NCBI RefSeq assembly: GCF_027497195.1
Contig: NZ_CP114905.1
Location: forward strand, 6,645,001 to 6,709,000
Reading direction: 5' to 3'
Origin: Streptomyces sp. WMMC500
GTDB taxonomy: Bacteria; Actinomycetota; Actinomycetes; Streptomycetales; Streptomycetaceae
Length of the DNA stretch: 64,000 bases
The number at the start of each line of letters is the position of its first letter. Within the stretch, counting starts at the first letter, position 1. The position numbers were made by a program, and so were the translations under genes. The notes under the pieces are model-generated. The model was not told the DNA's origin and ran no database searches. It worked only from the letters and a program-made list of their open reading frames with translations. Below are positions 8,891 through 16,694 of this stretch, piece by piece.

Positions 8891-10959
8891 GCCGCTTCCG
8901 GCCGAGCCGGGCGTACCAGCCCGAGCTGGACGTCCGGTTCCCCGGCGACCACGTGCCCGGCTGGGCCCGGCCCCTGGTCGAGGGCCAACTGCCCAACTCC
9001 GCCGCGTGGCTGGTGGAGCTGCCCCGCCGGGCGGGCAAGACGTGGCTGGCGCACGCCGTCGAACGGGCCCGGGGCGACCGGCCGTCGCGCCGGGTGGACC
9101 TGCGCTCGCCCGCCGAGGCGGTACGGCGCCGGGGGCTCGGGTGTCTGCGGGGCGGCAAGCAGGCGCCGGGGGTGCCCGTCGGGTGCGTGGTGCTGGTCGA
9201 CGAACCGGCGCTGGCGCGGGACGCGGCGGCCGGCGGCCGGGCCCGTACGCACCACACGACCCGGACCGCACCCGGCGCGCCGCCCGCACTCGCCGCCGCA
9301 CTCCCGGCCGCCCTCCGGGGCGTCGACCCGGCGGCGCTCGCCGCGGGCCTCGAACAGGTACGGGACGCGGGCGCCGTGCCCGTCGTCTTCGCCACCCCCG
9401 CCGAGCAGTTGCTCCTCACCCCGCACCTTGGCGCGGACGCGCCCAAGGACGTGCTGCGCCCGCCGCCGCTCGCGGACGCCGAGTGCGCACGCATGGCCGA
9501 CCGCTGCCCGGAGTGGGCGCCCGGGGTCGTCGAGCTGCTGCGGACGGCGGAACCGGCGTGGCTGCAGACGCCGTTCCTCCTTGAACTCGCCCTCCAGACC
9601 GCCGAGGAGCACCCGGCGCTGCGCGCCGACGCGGCGCGGCTGGCGACGGCCGCGTACGAGGAGGCGTGCGACCGGCACCAGTACGTGCCGCAGTGGTTCC
9701 ACGACGGCCTCGCCGCCGAGCACCGGGCGGCGCTGCGGGCGCGGCGGTGGCGCGACGCGGGCGTGGAGGACGCGGGCGTGGAGGCCGCCGTACGGGCCGC
9801 GCACGCGCCGCCCGCGGACGACCCCGTCCTCGTCCGCCACCTGCCCGACGTGCTGCGCATCCACCACGTCACCGACCTCCACCACGGCGGCGGGCTGCGC
9901 GCCAACGTGGACGCCAAGGACACCTCGCAGGCCGGGCAGCGGCTCGCGGAGCTGGCGGGGGCCGGCTCGCCGCTCGACGCGTACCTGGACCACGTACGCC
10001 AGCTCGCCGGCCAGGGCCGGGCACCGCACCTGATCATCGCCACCGGCGACCTCGTCAACCGCCCCGTCGACGCCGACGGCGAGACCGCCCTCGCCTGGCT
10101 GCGCGCCCTGGAGGACCAGCTCGCCGACCACGCCGACCTGCGCCCGGACGACCCCCGCGTGTTGCTCACCGGCGGCAACCACGACGTGTCGTGGGAACTG
10201 TGCCTGGACGAGGACCCGCAGGCGCGGCACCACTGGTTCGCCCGGGTCTTCGGCCGCTACCCGCACCCCGACCTGCACGAGCCCGACACCGCGGCCCGCC
10301 GCGTCCACGTCACCTATCCGGACGCCGGGCTGCGGGTGGCGCTCCTCGGCACCGCCGAGTCCGGCGGCGAACCGGCGCACGACCGGGACCGGGAGCGGCT
10401 GGAGCGGTTCCGCGCGGAGTACGTCGAGGCGGCGGACGCGGCGGACGGAGAGGCCGTACGCCGGATCGTGCTGGACTTCGAGCGCCACGACCCCGGCGTC
10501 ATCGCCCGGGGCGTGCTCGACCGCCTCACCCGCGAACCGGGCTACGTCACCCTTGCGGCCCTGCACCACCCGCTGTCGCCGGTGCCGGCGGTGGAGATCG
10601 CCCCGTACTCGGGGGTGGTCAACGCGGGCCAGGCGAAGTGGATGCTGGCGGAGGCCGGCACGTCCCTGGTCCTGCACGGCCACACGCACCTGGGCTTCAC
10701 CGCGGCCGAACGCCTGCTGGGCACCGCCCGCCCCTGGACCACCCGCATCGCGGGCGCCCCGGCGCTGGGGAGCCGCGAGTCGGACGAGCGCAACGGGTAC
10801 AACGAGGTCTTCGTCGCCCGCGAGGGCGGCGACCACGCGCTGGCGCTCCGCACGGTCCGCTACGAGGCGGGAGCCTGGGCCCCGAGCCCCCCGGTCGCCT
10901 TCACCCCGGGCGCGCCGGACGAAACCCCCCTGGCGGTCCTGTGCCGAGACCACCCCTGA
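8887..10959 (+). CDS. P-loop domain fused to calcineurin-like metallophosphoesterase
   Basis: A 690-residue protein. The N-terminal half contains a Walker A (LPRRAGKT, 45-52) and Walker B (CVVLVDEPAL, 100-109), then an AAA-like helical region. The C-terminal half is a calcineurin-like phosphoesterase with a complete metal site: TDLHH (Asp330, His332), TGDLVNRP (Asp388), GGNHD (Asn431, His432), LHHP (His560/561) and LHGHTH (His599, His601). Such domains cleave phosphodiesters in nucleotides, nucleic acids or phosphoproteins. Its start overlaps the stop of the FtsK-like gene, so the two are co-translated. The Walker A motif shares PRRAGKTW with the third ATPase of that neighbour. I know no described system with this exact gene set; substrate unknown. 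Confidence 0.87.
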   Translation: MSRFRPSRAYQPELDVRFPGDHVPGWARPLVEGQLPNSAAWLVELPRRAGKTWLAHAVERARGDRPSRRVDLRSPAEAVRRRGLGCLRGGKQAPGVPVGCVVLVDEPALARDAAAGGRARTHHTTRTAPGAPPALAAALPAALRGVDPAALAAGLEQVRDAGAVPVVFATPAEQLLLTPHLGADAPKDVLRPPPLADAECARMADRCPEWAPGVVELLRTAEPAWLQTPFLLELALQTAEEHPALRADAARLATAAYEEACDRHQYVPQWFHDGLAAEHRAALRARRWRDAGVEDAGVEAAVRAAHAPPADDPVLVRHLPDVLRIHHVTDLHHGGGLRANVDAKDTSQAGQRLAELAGAGSPLDAYLDHVRQLAGQGRAPHLIIATGDLVNRPVDADGETALAWLRALEDQLADHADLRPDDPRVLLTGGNHDVSWELCLDEDPQARHHWFARVFGRYPHPDLHEPDTAARRVHVTYPDAGLRVALLGTAESGGEPAHDRDRERLERFRAEYVEAADAADGEAVRRIVLDFERHDPGVIARGVLDRLTREPGYVTLAALHHPLSPVPAVEIAPYSGVVNAGQAKWMLAEAGTSLVLHGHTHLGFTAAERLLGTARPWTTRIAGAPALGSRESDERNGYNEVFVAREGGDHALALRTVRYEAGAWAPSPPVAFTPGAPDETPLAVLCRDHP

Positions 10960-11375
10960 CGCGGGAGTCCGCCTGACCGGCGGCACCGCACCGGTAGGGG
11001 AACGCGGGCGGGCGGCGGCGGCCGACGCACCGGGGCCCGGACGGCGGTGGCCGGTGGCGGGTGGCCGGCACCGCGGCGAAGCGCGCGGGCCGCACGGATC
11101 GGTGCGCACCGTCGGCGCTCGCCACGGGCCCGGCGGGAGCCGGGAGGCGAGGCGCCGCGGCGAAGCCAGGCGCCCGCGTCCGCGCGGCGTGTTCCACGTC
11201 CGCGGCGCGCTCCGCGCCCGCGGCGCTCCCCGCCTCCGTGGCGGCCTCGCGTCAGGGGCGTGCTCGGTCGCGCTCAGCCTCCGCGGCGTCCGCGCCTACG
11301 CGGCCCCGCGCCGCGCGCGTCCCTCCGCGGGCGTACGGCACACGGTGCGGTCCGCGCGCCGCAGGCCGGCCCCGT
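10960..11375. other. Gene-free stretch of about 415 bp
   Basis: Lies between the converging phosphoesterase and xylulokinase genes. It is extremely GC-rich, with runs such as GCGGCGTGTTCCACG and repeated CGCGG/GGCGC words. Open frames exist in several phases but none has a plausible ribosome site, recognisable domain or codon bias distinct from the GC background. I see no clear terminator or RNA gene. Confidence 0.5.
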
Positions 11376-13028
11376 TCAGCCCTGTGTCGCTTCCTGCCCC
11401 GCCCCGAGGCCCTGCTCCTGCTCTCCCGATCCGTGCCCCGGCTCCGCGCCGCCCGCGGTCCCGCCCGGGCCACCACCCGCAGTCCCACCACCCGCGGTCC
11501 CGTCACCCGCGGTCCCCCCGCCCGCGCCACCGGCCGCCGCCGCACCCGCCGTGCCGGCTGCAAGCCCCAGCGCTCCGGGGTGCACCGACTCCCGCACCGC
11601 CGCGTACTGCTGCCGCACCGCCTGGCCCAGCGCCAGGTCCTCGCCCGCGTCGAACGTCTCGTGCGGCCCCGTCTCCCACACCGGAGGCGCGTCCGCGCTC
11701 AGCCGGCCCTCCGCCACCCCCAGCGCCCACGCCGCCTGCCGCGCCGCGCCGAGGGCCGCGTAGTCGGCGGACGCCGGGACCACGACCTGCGCCTCGAAGA
11801 CGGCCGGCGCCAGCGCCTGCACCGCCGGGAGGCCGGCCGCGGCGCCGAGGAGGAAGACGCGGCGTACGGTGACGCCCCGGGTGCGCAGCACCTCCAGGGC
11901 GTCGGCGAGGCCGCACAGCATGCCCTCGAACGCCGCGCGCGCCAGGTGCTCCGGGCGCATGCTCTCGCGGCGCAGGCCGTGCAGGGAGCCGGCGGTCTGG
12001 GGGAGGCTCGGGGTGCGTTCGCCGTCGAGGTACGGCAGGAGGACGAGCCCGTGGGCGCCGGGCGTGGAGGTCAGCGCCAGCTCGGAGAGCCGCTCCAGGT
12101 CGGCCGGCGCCAGGCCCAGCAGCTCGGCGGCGCCGCGCAGGGCGCGTACGGCGTTGAGGGTGTGGACGACCGGCAGGTGCTTGCCGGTGGCGTCGGCGAG
12201 CGCCGTGATGGTGCCGCCGGAGTCCGGCAGCGCGGCGTCGTGCACGGCGTAGACCGCGCCGGAGGCGCCGAGGGTGACGACCGCGTCGCCGGCGCCGAGG
12301 CCGAGGCCGAAGACGGCGGCCATGGTCTCGCCGGTGCCCGCGGAGATCAGCAGCCCCTCGGGGGTGCGGCCGGCGGCCTCGGCGGGGCCGAGCACCTCCG
12401 GCAGGCCGGCCTCGTGGCCGAGGGCCAGCTCGACGAGGTCGCGGCGCCACTCGCCGGCGGGGCCTGCGTGCGCGGACCAGTAGCCGGTGGTGGAGGCGGA
12501 GCCGCGGTCGGTGGTGCGGCGGGACGGCTTGCCGAGCAACTGCCAGACCAGCCAGTCGTGCGGGGTCATGAGCTGCGCGGTGCGCTTGGCGTGATCGGGC
12601 TCGGTGGCGGCGAAGCGGCGCAGCTTGGTGACGGGCAGCTTGGCGTCCGGCACGGCGCCGACCGCCTCCGCCCACGCCGCCCGGCCGCCGAACTCGCCGG
12701 TGAGGTCGGCGGCGGCGCCCTGGGCCCGCTTGTCGTTGCCGATGAGCGCGTGGCGTACGGGCGCGCCCGCGGCGTCCAGCGGGATGACGGCGTGCTGCTG
12801 TGCGGCGACGCCGATGGCCTGCACTCCCTCCAGCACGCCACCGTCCGCGGCCTCGCCGAGCGAGAGGAGCCACGTCTGCGGGTCGGCTTCGTACGCCGCC
12901 GCCTCGTCGGCCGACTCGGGCACCTGGTGCCGGGCGTAGCCCTGCTTGAGTACCGCGCCGGTGTCGGCGTCGCAGACGACGATGTTGGTGCCTTCAGGCG
13001 AGCTGTCCAGACCGGCGACTATCCCCAT
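11376..13028 (-). CDS. xylB: Xylulokinase (FGGY-family carbohydrate kinase)
   Basis: A 550-residue protein. It opens with the FGGY phosphate-binding loop (GIVAGLDSSPEGTNIVV), followed by QQHAVIPLD, the catalytic/substrate region LMTPHDWLVWQLLGK, and TGSASTTGYW-like GSASTTGYWSAH. It also has the C-terminal nucleotide-binding segment (FLLGAAAGLPAVQAL). FGGY xylulokinases phosphorylate D-xylulose to xylulose 5-phosphate for the pentose phosphate pathway. The family normally ends near residue 480-500. Here a Gly/Ala/Thr-rich low-complexity tail of about 45 residues (built from GGGTAG-like units) is added at the C-terminus. It appears monocistronic, and no xylose isomerase is adjacent. The sugar specificity is a family-level inference. 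Confidence 0.85.
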   Translation of the reverse strand: MGIVAGLDSSPEGTNIVVCDADTGAVLKQGYARHQVPESADEAAAYEADPQTWLLSLGEAADGGVLEGVQAIGVAAQQHAVIPLDAAGAPVRHALIGNDKRAQGAAADLTGEFGGRAAWAEAVGAVPDAKLPVTKLRRFAATEPDHAKRTAQLMTPHDWLVWQLLGKPSRRTTDRGSASTTGYWSAHAGPAGEWRRDLVELALGHEAGLPEVLGPAEAAGRTPEGLLISAGTGETMAAVFGLGLGAGDAVVTLGASGAVYAVHDAALPDSGGTITALADATGKHLPVVHTLNAVRALRGAAELLGLAPADLERLSELALTSTPGAHGLVLLPYLDGERTPSLPQTAGSLHGLRRESMRPEHLARAAFEGMLCGLADALEVLRTRGVTVRRVFLLGAAAGLPAVQALAPAVFEAQVVVPASADYAALGAARQAAWALGVAEGRLSADAPPVWETGPHETFDAGEDLALGQAVRQQYAAVRESVHPGALGLAAGTAGAAAAGGAGGGTAGDGTAGGGTAGGGPGGTAGGAEPGHGSGEQEQGLGAGQEATQG

Positions 13029-13101
13029 GCCGCAGATGATGCCCTATCGGCGGGGCCGCCCGGGCACCGGCGCGGTTTCGGCCGCGGGACCGTCGGGATC
13101 C

Positions 13102-13150
13102 GGCCCGCCGGGCGCCGGCCAGGCTCGAACCGGTGCGCGCCCGGCGGGCC
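13102..13150 (-). terminator. Hairpin terminator downstream of the YtxH-like gene
   Basis: Perfect 14-bp inverted repeat: GGCCCGCCGGGCGC at 13102-13115 and its complement at 13137-13150, with a 21-nt loop. It lies 10 bp beyond the stop of the leftward YtxH-like gene and upstream of the leftward xylulokinase, so it probably separates the two transcripts. There is no U-tract, as is common in high-GC actinomycetes. Confidence 0.6.
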
Positions 13151-13159
13151 GGCCCGGGG

Positions 13160-13483
13160 TCAGGTGTTCGTCGTACCCCACTCGTCGGACTCCTCGCGCC
13201 GGCCGCGGGTGCCGTTCGCGTGCCCGTTCCCGTGGAGGAAGTGGACACGCGAGGCAACGGTCTCGGGCACGACGTCCGCGAACTTCGTGGAGAGCGAACT
13301 CGCCGCCTTGGTCACGGCGTCCCTGCTGGTCAGCGCGGCGGCCTCGGCGGCGTTACGCACCGCGGGAGACTCGCTGAACTGCTGCGCCGCCTTCCGCATC
13401 TGCTCGTAGCGCTCACGTCCGGCCCGACTGCCCAGGACGTACCCGACGGCGATCCCCGCAACGAAGCTCACCCGGTACCGCAT
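13160..13483 (-). CDS. YtxH-like small membrane-anchored protein
   Basis: A 107-residue protein with an N-terminal hydrophobic anchor (VSFVAGIAVGYVLGSRAG, about 5-22), followed by a charged helical region (ERYEQMRKAAQQFSES...) and a hydrophilic tail. The GYVLGSRAGRERYEQM segment is characteristic of actinobacterial YtxH-like/conserved membrane proteins of about 100 residues. I chose the ATG at 13483 because GGAG lies 4 bases upstream. A longer reading from 13597 has no ribosome site and adds a non-conserved N-terminus. Function unknown. Confidence 0.75.
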   Translation of the reverse strand: MRYRVSFVAGIAVGYVLGSRAGRERYEQMRKAAQQFSESPAVRNAAEAAALTSRDAVTKAASSLSTKFADVVPETVASRVHFLHGNGHANGTRGRREESDEWGTTNT

Positions 13484-13664
13484 GGTCTCCACCTTCCCTC
13501 GGACTGCCTCGACTGGGCTGTTCCGCCCTGCCGTCACCGATACGGGTACCCGGAGAGGGGGAGGGGTGAATACCGATTTCGGAGCGGACCCAGCCATGCG
13601 CTAATGTATGGCGAGCAGCACAGGAGCGCCCCCCGGGAGCGGGAAGGGCCTCCGTGCGGAGCAG

Positions 13665-13737
13665 TCCTCCGTAGCTCAATCGGCAGAGCAGCCGGCTGTT
13701 AACCGGCAGGTTACTGGTTCGAGTCCAGTCGGGGGAG
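13665..13737 (+). tRNA. tRNA-Asn (GTT)
   Basis: A 73-nt cloverleaf. The acceptor stem TCCTCCG pairs with CGGGGGA with one G-U pair. The D-arm starts GCTCAATCGGCAGAGC. The anticodon stem-loop GCCGG CTGTTAA CCGGC has anticodon GTT. The T-arm is ACTGG TTCGAGT CCAGT and the discriminator is G. CCA is not encoded. A strong hairpin terminator follows. Confidence 0.95.
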
Positions 13738-13740
13738 CAC

Positions 13741-13774
13741 ATGCGCGAAGGCCCCGACCGGGGCCTTCGCGCAT
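13741..13774 (+). terminator. Terminator of tRNA-Asn
   Basis: A perfect 15-bp stem, from ATGCGCGAAGGCCCC (13741-13755) to its complement (13760-13774), closed by a GACC loop. It begins 4 nt after the tRNA-Asn 3' end and is followed by TTCTG. This is a typical factor-independent hairpin with a short T-rich end. Confidence 0.85.
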
Positions 13775-13959
13775 TTCTGCCCCCGCGACCCTCCCGCCCC
13801 ACCACCGCCCCCCGGAACCGGAAGCGGCACACCCGCGTCCTTCCGGACATGCGCAGCGGCCCGGGTCCCACCCCTGCGGACGGGGTCTCCGGGCGACAGA
13901 TCGTATGAGCGGCTATGCTGCGGCAGACGGCGCGCACATCTGTACGTGACGCGCCGTAC

Positions 13960-14033
13960 GGGGCGGTAGCTCAGCCGGTTAGAGCAACGGACTCATAATC
14001 CGTCGGCCGTGGGTTCGAGTCCCACCCGCCCCA
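13960..14033 (+). tRNA. tRNA-Met (CAT), integration target
   Basis: A 74-nt cloverleaf. The acceptor stem GGGGCGG pairs with CCGCCCC, and the discriminator is A. The anticodon stem ACGGA/TCCGT encloses CTCATAA, giving anticodon CAT. The T-arm is GTGGG TTCGAGT CCCAC. I call elongator Met; tRNA-Ile with a lysidine-modified CAT is the alternative and cannot be excluded by eye. Its 3' end is duplicated 4.4 kb downstream, as expected for an integrative element that used this gene as its attachment site. Confidence 0.93.
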
Positions 14034-14036
14034 CCC
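14011..14036 (+). repeat. attL-like 26-bp direct repeat in tRNA-Met 3' end
   Basis: Bases 14011-14036 (GGGTTCGAGTCCCACC... to ...CCCCACCC) cover the T-loop, 3' T-stem, 3' acceptor strand and three bases beyond the tRNA. An identical 26-bp copy lies at 18439-18464. The bases flanking the repeat differ at both ends, so the identity is sharply bounded. This is the standard signature of site-specific integration into a tRNA gene. Confidence 0.8.
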
Positions 14037-14211
14037 AGAAACCCCCCAGAGGGATCGTTTCGCCCAGCGGTTTCGCGCCCCGGAGAGCCGCAGAGATCGT
14101 TGCCTGGCCCGAGTGTCACAGGAGACCGCCCATTCGGCCGCGTCACGCGAAGAGGCGAGCCTGCAGCCCGCCGCACGTGACATCGCCAGAGCGAGCGGGG
14201 CACCCGGGAAG

Positions 14212-14239
14212 GGACCAACCCCGCGGGCGCGGGGAGCAC
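14212..14239 (+). repeat. Orphan CRISPR repeat
   Basis: A single 28-bp unit, GGACCAACCCCGCGGG followed by CGCGGGGAGCAC. It is identical to the third repeat (17721-17748) of the array 3.4 kb to the right. No second copy lies within one spacer length on either side. It sits 176 bp inside the left boundary of the island. Confidence 0.85.
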
Positions 14240-14320
14240 CGAGTACGAGCCCGCGCCGTAACGGCACGACGCCCCCTGTCCTGGCCCACGCGGCCGGGGC
14301 AGGGGCGTTTCGTCGGGCCC

Positions 14321-15175
14321 TCAGCCAAGAGCCTCGATCGCACTCAGGATCAGCGCCCGCGCCTTCACCCCGTACACGGCGAGCTGGCGCAACTGTTCAA
14401 ACGCCTTCAGGTACAGGGCGATCTCGGAGGGCTGTGTGACGTTCACTTCGGCGGAGACGAGTTCGACCGATACGAGGGCGTCGTCGTACACGCTGAACGT
14501 CTCGTCCGGCCAGCGCATCCGTTCGCGCGCCGCCATCGGGACGATGCCGAGCGAGACGGCCGGCAATGCGCCTGCGGTGAGCAGGTGGCCGAGCTGGGCG
14601 GCCATCGCGTCGGAGTCCGCCATCTGGTAGCGCAGCACGGACTCCTCAACGACGATCACGAACCTGTGTCCTTGCTCATGGATGACCCGGGAGCGCTCGA
14701 CGCGGGCCCGCGCCGCTTCTGCGCTGTCCTCGATGGGGAGATCCCGAAAACGGGCTGCCCGGCGGAGGACGGCAGCCGCGTAGCCCTCGGTCTGCAGCAG
14801 CCCGGGGACCAGGGTGGAGGAGTAGACGCGGAACAGCTCGGTGTCCCGGTAGAACTGCACCAGGCTTTCCTGCAGTTGCTTTTGGCCTCTGCGGATCTGG
14901 TGACGCCACTCCCGGTACATCGACTCCGCGTTGACGGACTGGACGACGAGGTCCTGCGCCTGGTCCTGAGTGCGGGTGGCCTCGCACCACTTGCGGATAT
15001 CCGTTGCCGTGGGGCCGGTGAGGGCGTTCTCGATGCGTGAGGTCTTGGAGTAGTGCCAGCCGCACCGGTGGGCCAGCTCGACGATGGTCAGCCCGGCCTC
15101 CTTACGAAGGTCTCGCAGCCGCCCGGCGACGGCTTCGCGCGCAGCCTGCGCGGCAGAGGACGGGGAGACGGACAT
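14321..15175 (-). CDS. XRE-family helix-turn-helix regulator, DUF5753 type
   Basis: A 284-residue protein. The N-terminal HTH reads LRDLRKEAGLTIVELAHRCGWHYSKTSRIENALT (about 21-54). A long DUF5753-type domain follows (YSSTLVPGLLQTEGYAAAVL, then VVEESVLRYQ, then GALPAVSLGIVPM). This is the standard Streptomyces family of regulators whose genes pair with small acidic partner genes. It lies just downstream of a DUF6879 gene (24 bp), and both are transcribed leftwards with a third small gene. It probably autoregulates this group from the promoter region near 15960-16090. Confidence 0.9.
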   Translation of the reverse strand: MSVSPSSAAQAAREAVAGRLRDLRKEAGLTIVELAHRCGWHYSKTSRIENALTGPTATDIRKWCEATRTQDQAQDLVVQSVNAESMYREWRHQIRRGQKQLQESLVQFYRDTELFRVYSSTLVPGLLQTEGYAAAVLRRAARFRDLPIEDSAEAARARVERSRVIHEQGHRFVIVVEESVLRYQMADSDAMAAQLGHLLTAGALPAVSLGIVPMAARERMRWPDETFSVYDDALVSVELVSAEVNVTQPSEIALYLKAFEQLRQLAVYGVKARALILSAIEALG

Positions 15176-15199
15176 GAGCTGGCCAGCCGGCGCTTCCTG

Positions 15200-15727
15200 T
15201 CAGCGGATCTCGTACTGATCGTGTGGGACAGCGCGCGCCCACACCGCCTCGAAGGCCACGGCACACAACTCGGCTGCGGCTGGCTCGTCGGTGATCTCCT
15301 GTCCGGCCCAGGCGCCGCTGCCGGTGAAGTGGTTCCAGCGGATCAGGCGTTCGTCGAACAGCCAGAAGTCGTTTCCCGGCAGGGCGATGTCCGAGGCGCG
15401 CCGCCGGGGGAGCCAGCGGACCTGTTCGCCCGCGGCGACGTTGACGACGGTTCCGGCGTGCTCGTATCGGATGTAGTCGGTGACCGGCTCGGAGACGATG
15501 CGGGCACGCCGCACGGTGACGCCGCGCGCCACGGCCTGGGAGATCAGCCCGACCCAGGAAGCCCAGGACTCCGATTCGGGGTCCGTGTCGCGCTGGCCGG
15601 TACGTAGCCAGGCGCTGAAGCCGTCGGTTTCGTCGCTGACCCCGTACTGGTCCCGCATCTCCAGGTGCACGGCGGAGCGCTTGCAGGCCGTGAGGAGTTC
15701 AGGGAACGTCGGCTCGCTCGACGACAT
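15200..15727 (-). CDS. DUF6879 family protein
   Basis: A 175-residue protein with the typical features of this Streptomyces family: HLEMRDQYGVSDETDGFSAWL near the N-terminus, VTVRRARIVSEPVTDYIRYEH in the middle, and LPGNDFWLFDERLIRWNHFTG. Members almost always sit beside an XRE-DUF5753 regulator, as here, and may act as its partner; the biochemical role is not known. The start lies inside the 3' end of the upstream 86-residue gene (29-bp overlap), indicating translational coupling. Confidence 0.82.
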   Translation of the reverse strand: MSSSEPTFPELLTACKRSAVHLEMRDQYGVSDETDGFSAWLRTGQRDTDPESESWASWVGLISQAVARGVTVRRARIVSEPVTDYIRYEHAGTVVNVAAGEQVRWLPRRRASDIALPGNDFWLFDERLIRWNHFTGSGAWAGQEITDEPAAAELCAVAFEAVWARAVPHDQYEIR

Positions 15728-15959
15728 CGCACGCCTTCCTGATCATGTGCACCATCCTGGCAGGAACCCGGATCACTGCCTCCTCGGCCGGGATGCCCTT
15801 CGCGTGCCCGGGCACCTCGAACGCGGCGCACTCCGCTTCCAGTTCGGCCCCCGGTTTCCAGCCCTGGAGGACGAGTTCGTTGGTCTCCTGGTCGACCCAC
15901 ACGGTAGGGCTCTTGTCCTTCTCCGTAGCGGGGTCGATCCCGACGAACAGTAACGGCAT
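15699..15959 (-). CDS. Small conserved protein preceding DUF6879
   Basis: An 86-residue acidic protein: MPLLFVGIDPATEKDKSPTV, then ELVLQGWKPGAE and VIRVPARMVHMIRKACDVVE. I recognise this as the short protein often found first in XRE/DUF6879 operons of Streptomyces; no function is known. Its 3' end overlaps the DUF6879 gene by 29 bp, so the three leftward genes form one operon. The promoter would lie in the relatively AT-rich gap 15960-16090. Confidence 0.72.
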   Translation of the reverse strand: MPLLFVGIDPATEKDKSPTVWVDQETNELVLQGWKPGAELEAECAAFEVPGHAKGIPAEEAVIRVPARMVHMIRKACDVVERADVP

Positions 15960-16067
15960 GTCAGCCTCCGTCTACATCGAGTTGCAGTGCTTTGCATCAC
16001 GGTCCCGTGCATGGGGTAACCCGTCAAGGGCGCGAGGCAGCCAACGGCTCATGGTGCAGGATCTGAC

Positions 16068-16084
16068 GCAAATTTCTGCAAATT
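16068..16084. promoter_or_regulatory. Direct repeats in the divergent regulatory region
   Basis: GCAAATT occurs at 16068-16074 and again at 16078-16084, exactly one helical turn (10 bp) apart. They sit in an AT-rich patch between the leftward XRE/DUF6879 operon and the rightward small genes. Same-face repeats of this kind suit a dimeric regulator such as the local XRE protein. No binding data are available from sequence alone. Confidence 0.4.
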
Positions 16085-16123
16085 AATGGTGTGTGCAAAC
16101 CGCTCGTTTCTACCTTCCTGGGC

Positions 16124-16312
16124 ATGGCCGCCCAAGCAGAGGCGCCGTCGGCGCCTGAACGTCCGTTGCTGACCCTGCGTGTGTCCCGCGACAGCGGGCG
16201 CACCTGGGGGCGCGAGAAGAACTACTACGCCCGCGACTGCGAGCCTCCCCTGCTCAGCAGCACCATGCCGCCCTGCGAGTGCCCCCGGTGCCGCGGGAGG
16301 CGGCGACCGTGA
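16124..16312 (+). CDS. Small hypothetical protein of the island
   Basis: A 62-residue reading from ATG 16124: MAAQAEAPSAPERPLLTLRV, then SRDSGRTWGREKNYYARDCEP and a Cys pair CECPRC near the end. Similar short 'RVSRDSGRTWG' proteins occur next to XRE-DUF5753 genes in Streptomyces. A GTG at 16091 would add 11 residues. The stop overlaps the GTG of the next small gene (GTGA), supporting real coding. The CxC..C cluster could bind metal. Function unknown. Confidence 0.6.
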   Translation: MAAQAEAPSAPERPLLTLRVSRDSGRTWGREKNYYARDCEPPLLSSTMPPCECPRCRGRRRP

Positions 16313-16521
16313 CCGCCGATGCAAGGGACGCATCCGCCTGCCGCACCTACCCCTCTCCGCCGGTGGTGCTCCCGGTCCGCGACAGCAGGGAAGCTCAGCC
16401 CGTTCGTGGTTGCGAGACGTGCAGCCGGCTCGGCGAGGAGCGCCGGGACGCGCGCAACCGTGGTGATCACTCGGCGGCCACGGACCGCTCCGTCCTCATA
16501 CGCCGGCACCCCGACCACTGA
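16309..16521 (+). CDS. Small hypothetical protein with CxxC motif
   Basis: A 70-residue protein starting at GTG 16309, overlapping the previous stop by four bases. The C-terminal half (RGCETCSRLGEERRDARNRG, then DHSAATDRSVLIRRHP) matches a recurring Streptomyces pattern of CxxC followed by an Arg/Ala helix and a 'DHSAATD...RRHP' end. I know it only as a conserved hypothetical in XRE-linked gene sets. It is likely co-transcribed with the upstream 62-residue gene. Confidence 0.6.
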   Translation: MTADARDASACRTYPSPPVVLPVRDSREAQPVRGCETCSRLGEERRDARNRGDHSAATDRSVLIRRHPDH

Positions 16522-16694
16522 ACTCCCACCCCCTGGCCGCCTGTCCGATCCGCCAGGGAGCGGGCCCGGCCGGTCGGCCCTGCAACGGACCGGCCGGGAA
16601 GGCGCCCCGCCCGCCGCAACCCTGCCGGCCGGCGGGCGGGGCGCGCACCACCGCCCCGGGCGCTCCGGGGCGCACCGGAGAGGAGGCACACCCG

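Noticed and set aside
10960..11375. Non-coding RNA or small gene in the GC-rich gap
   Set aside because: Many short inverted words occur by composition alone; no promoter, terminator or conserved structure can be singled out.
13960..14033. Initiator tRNA-fMet
   Set aside because: The first acceptor pair G-C is matched and the anticodon stem lacks the three G-C pairs typical of initiators, so an elongator type is preferred.
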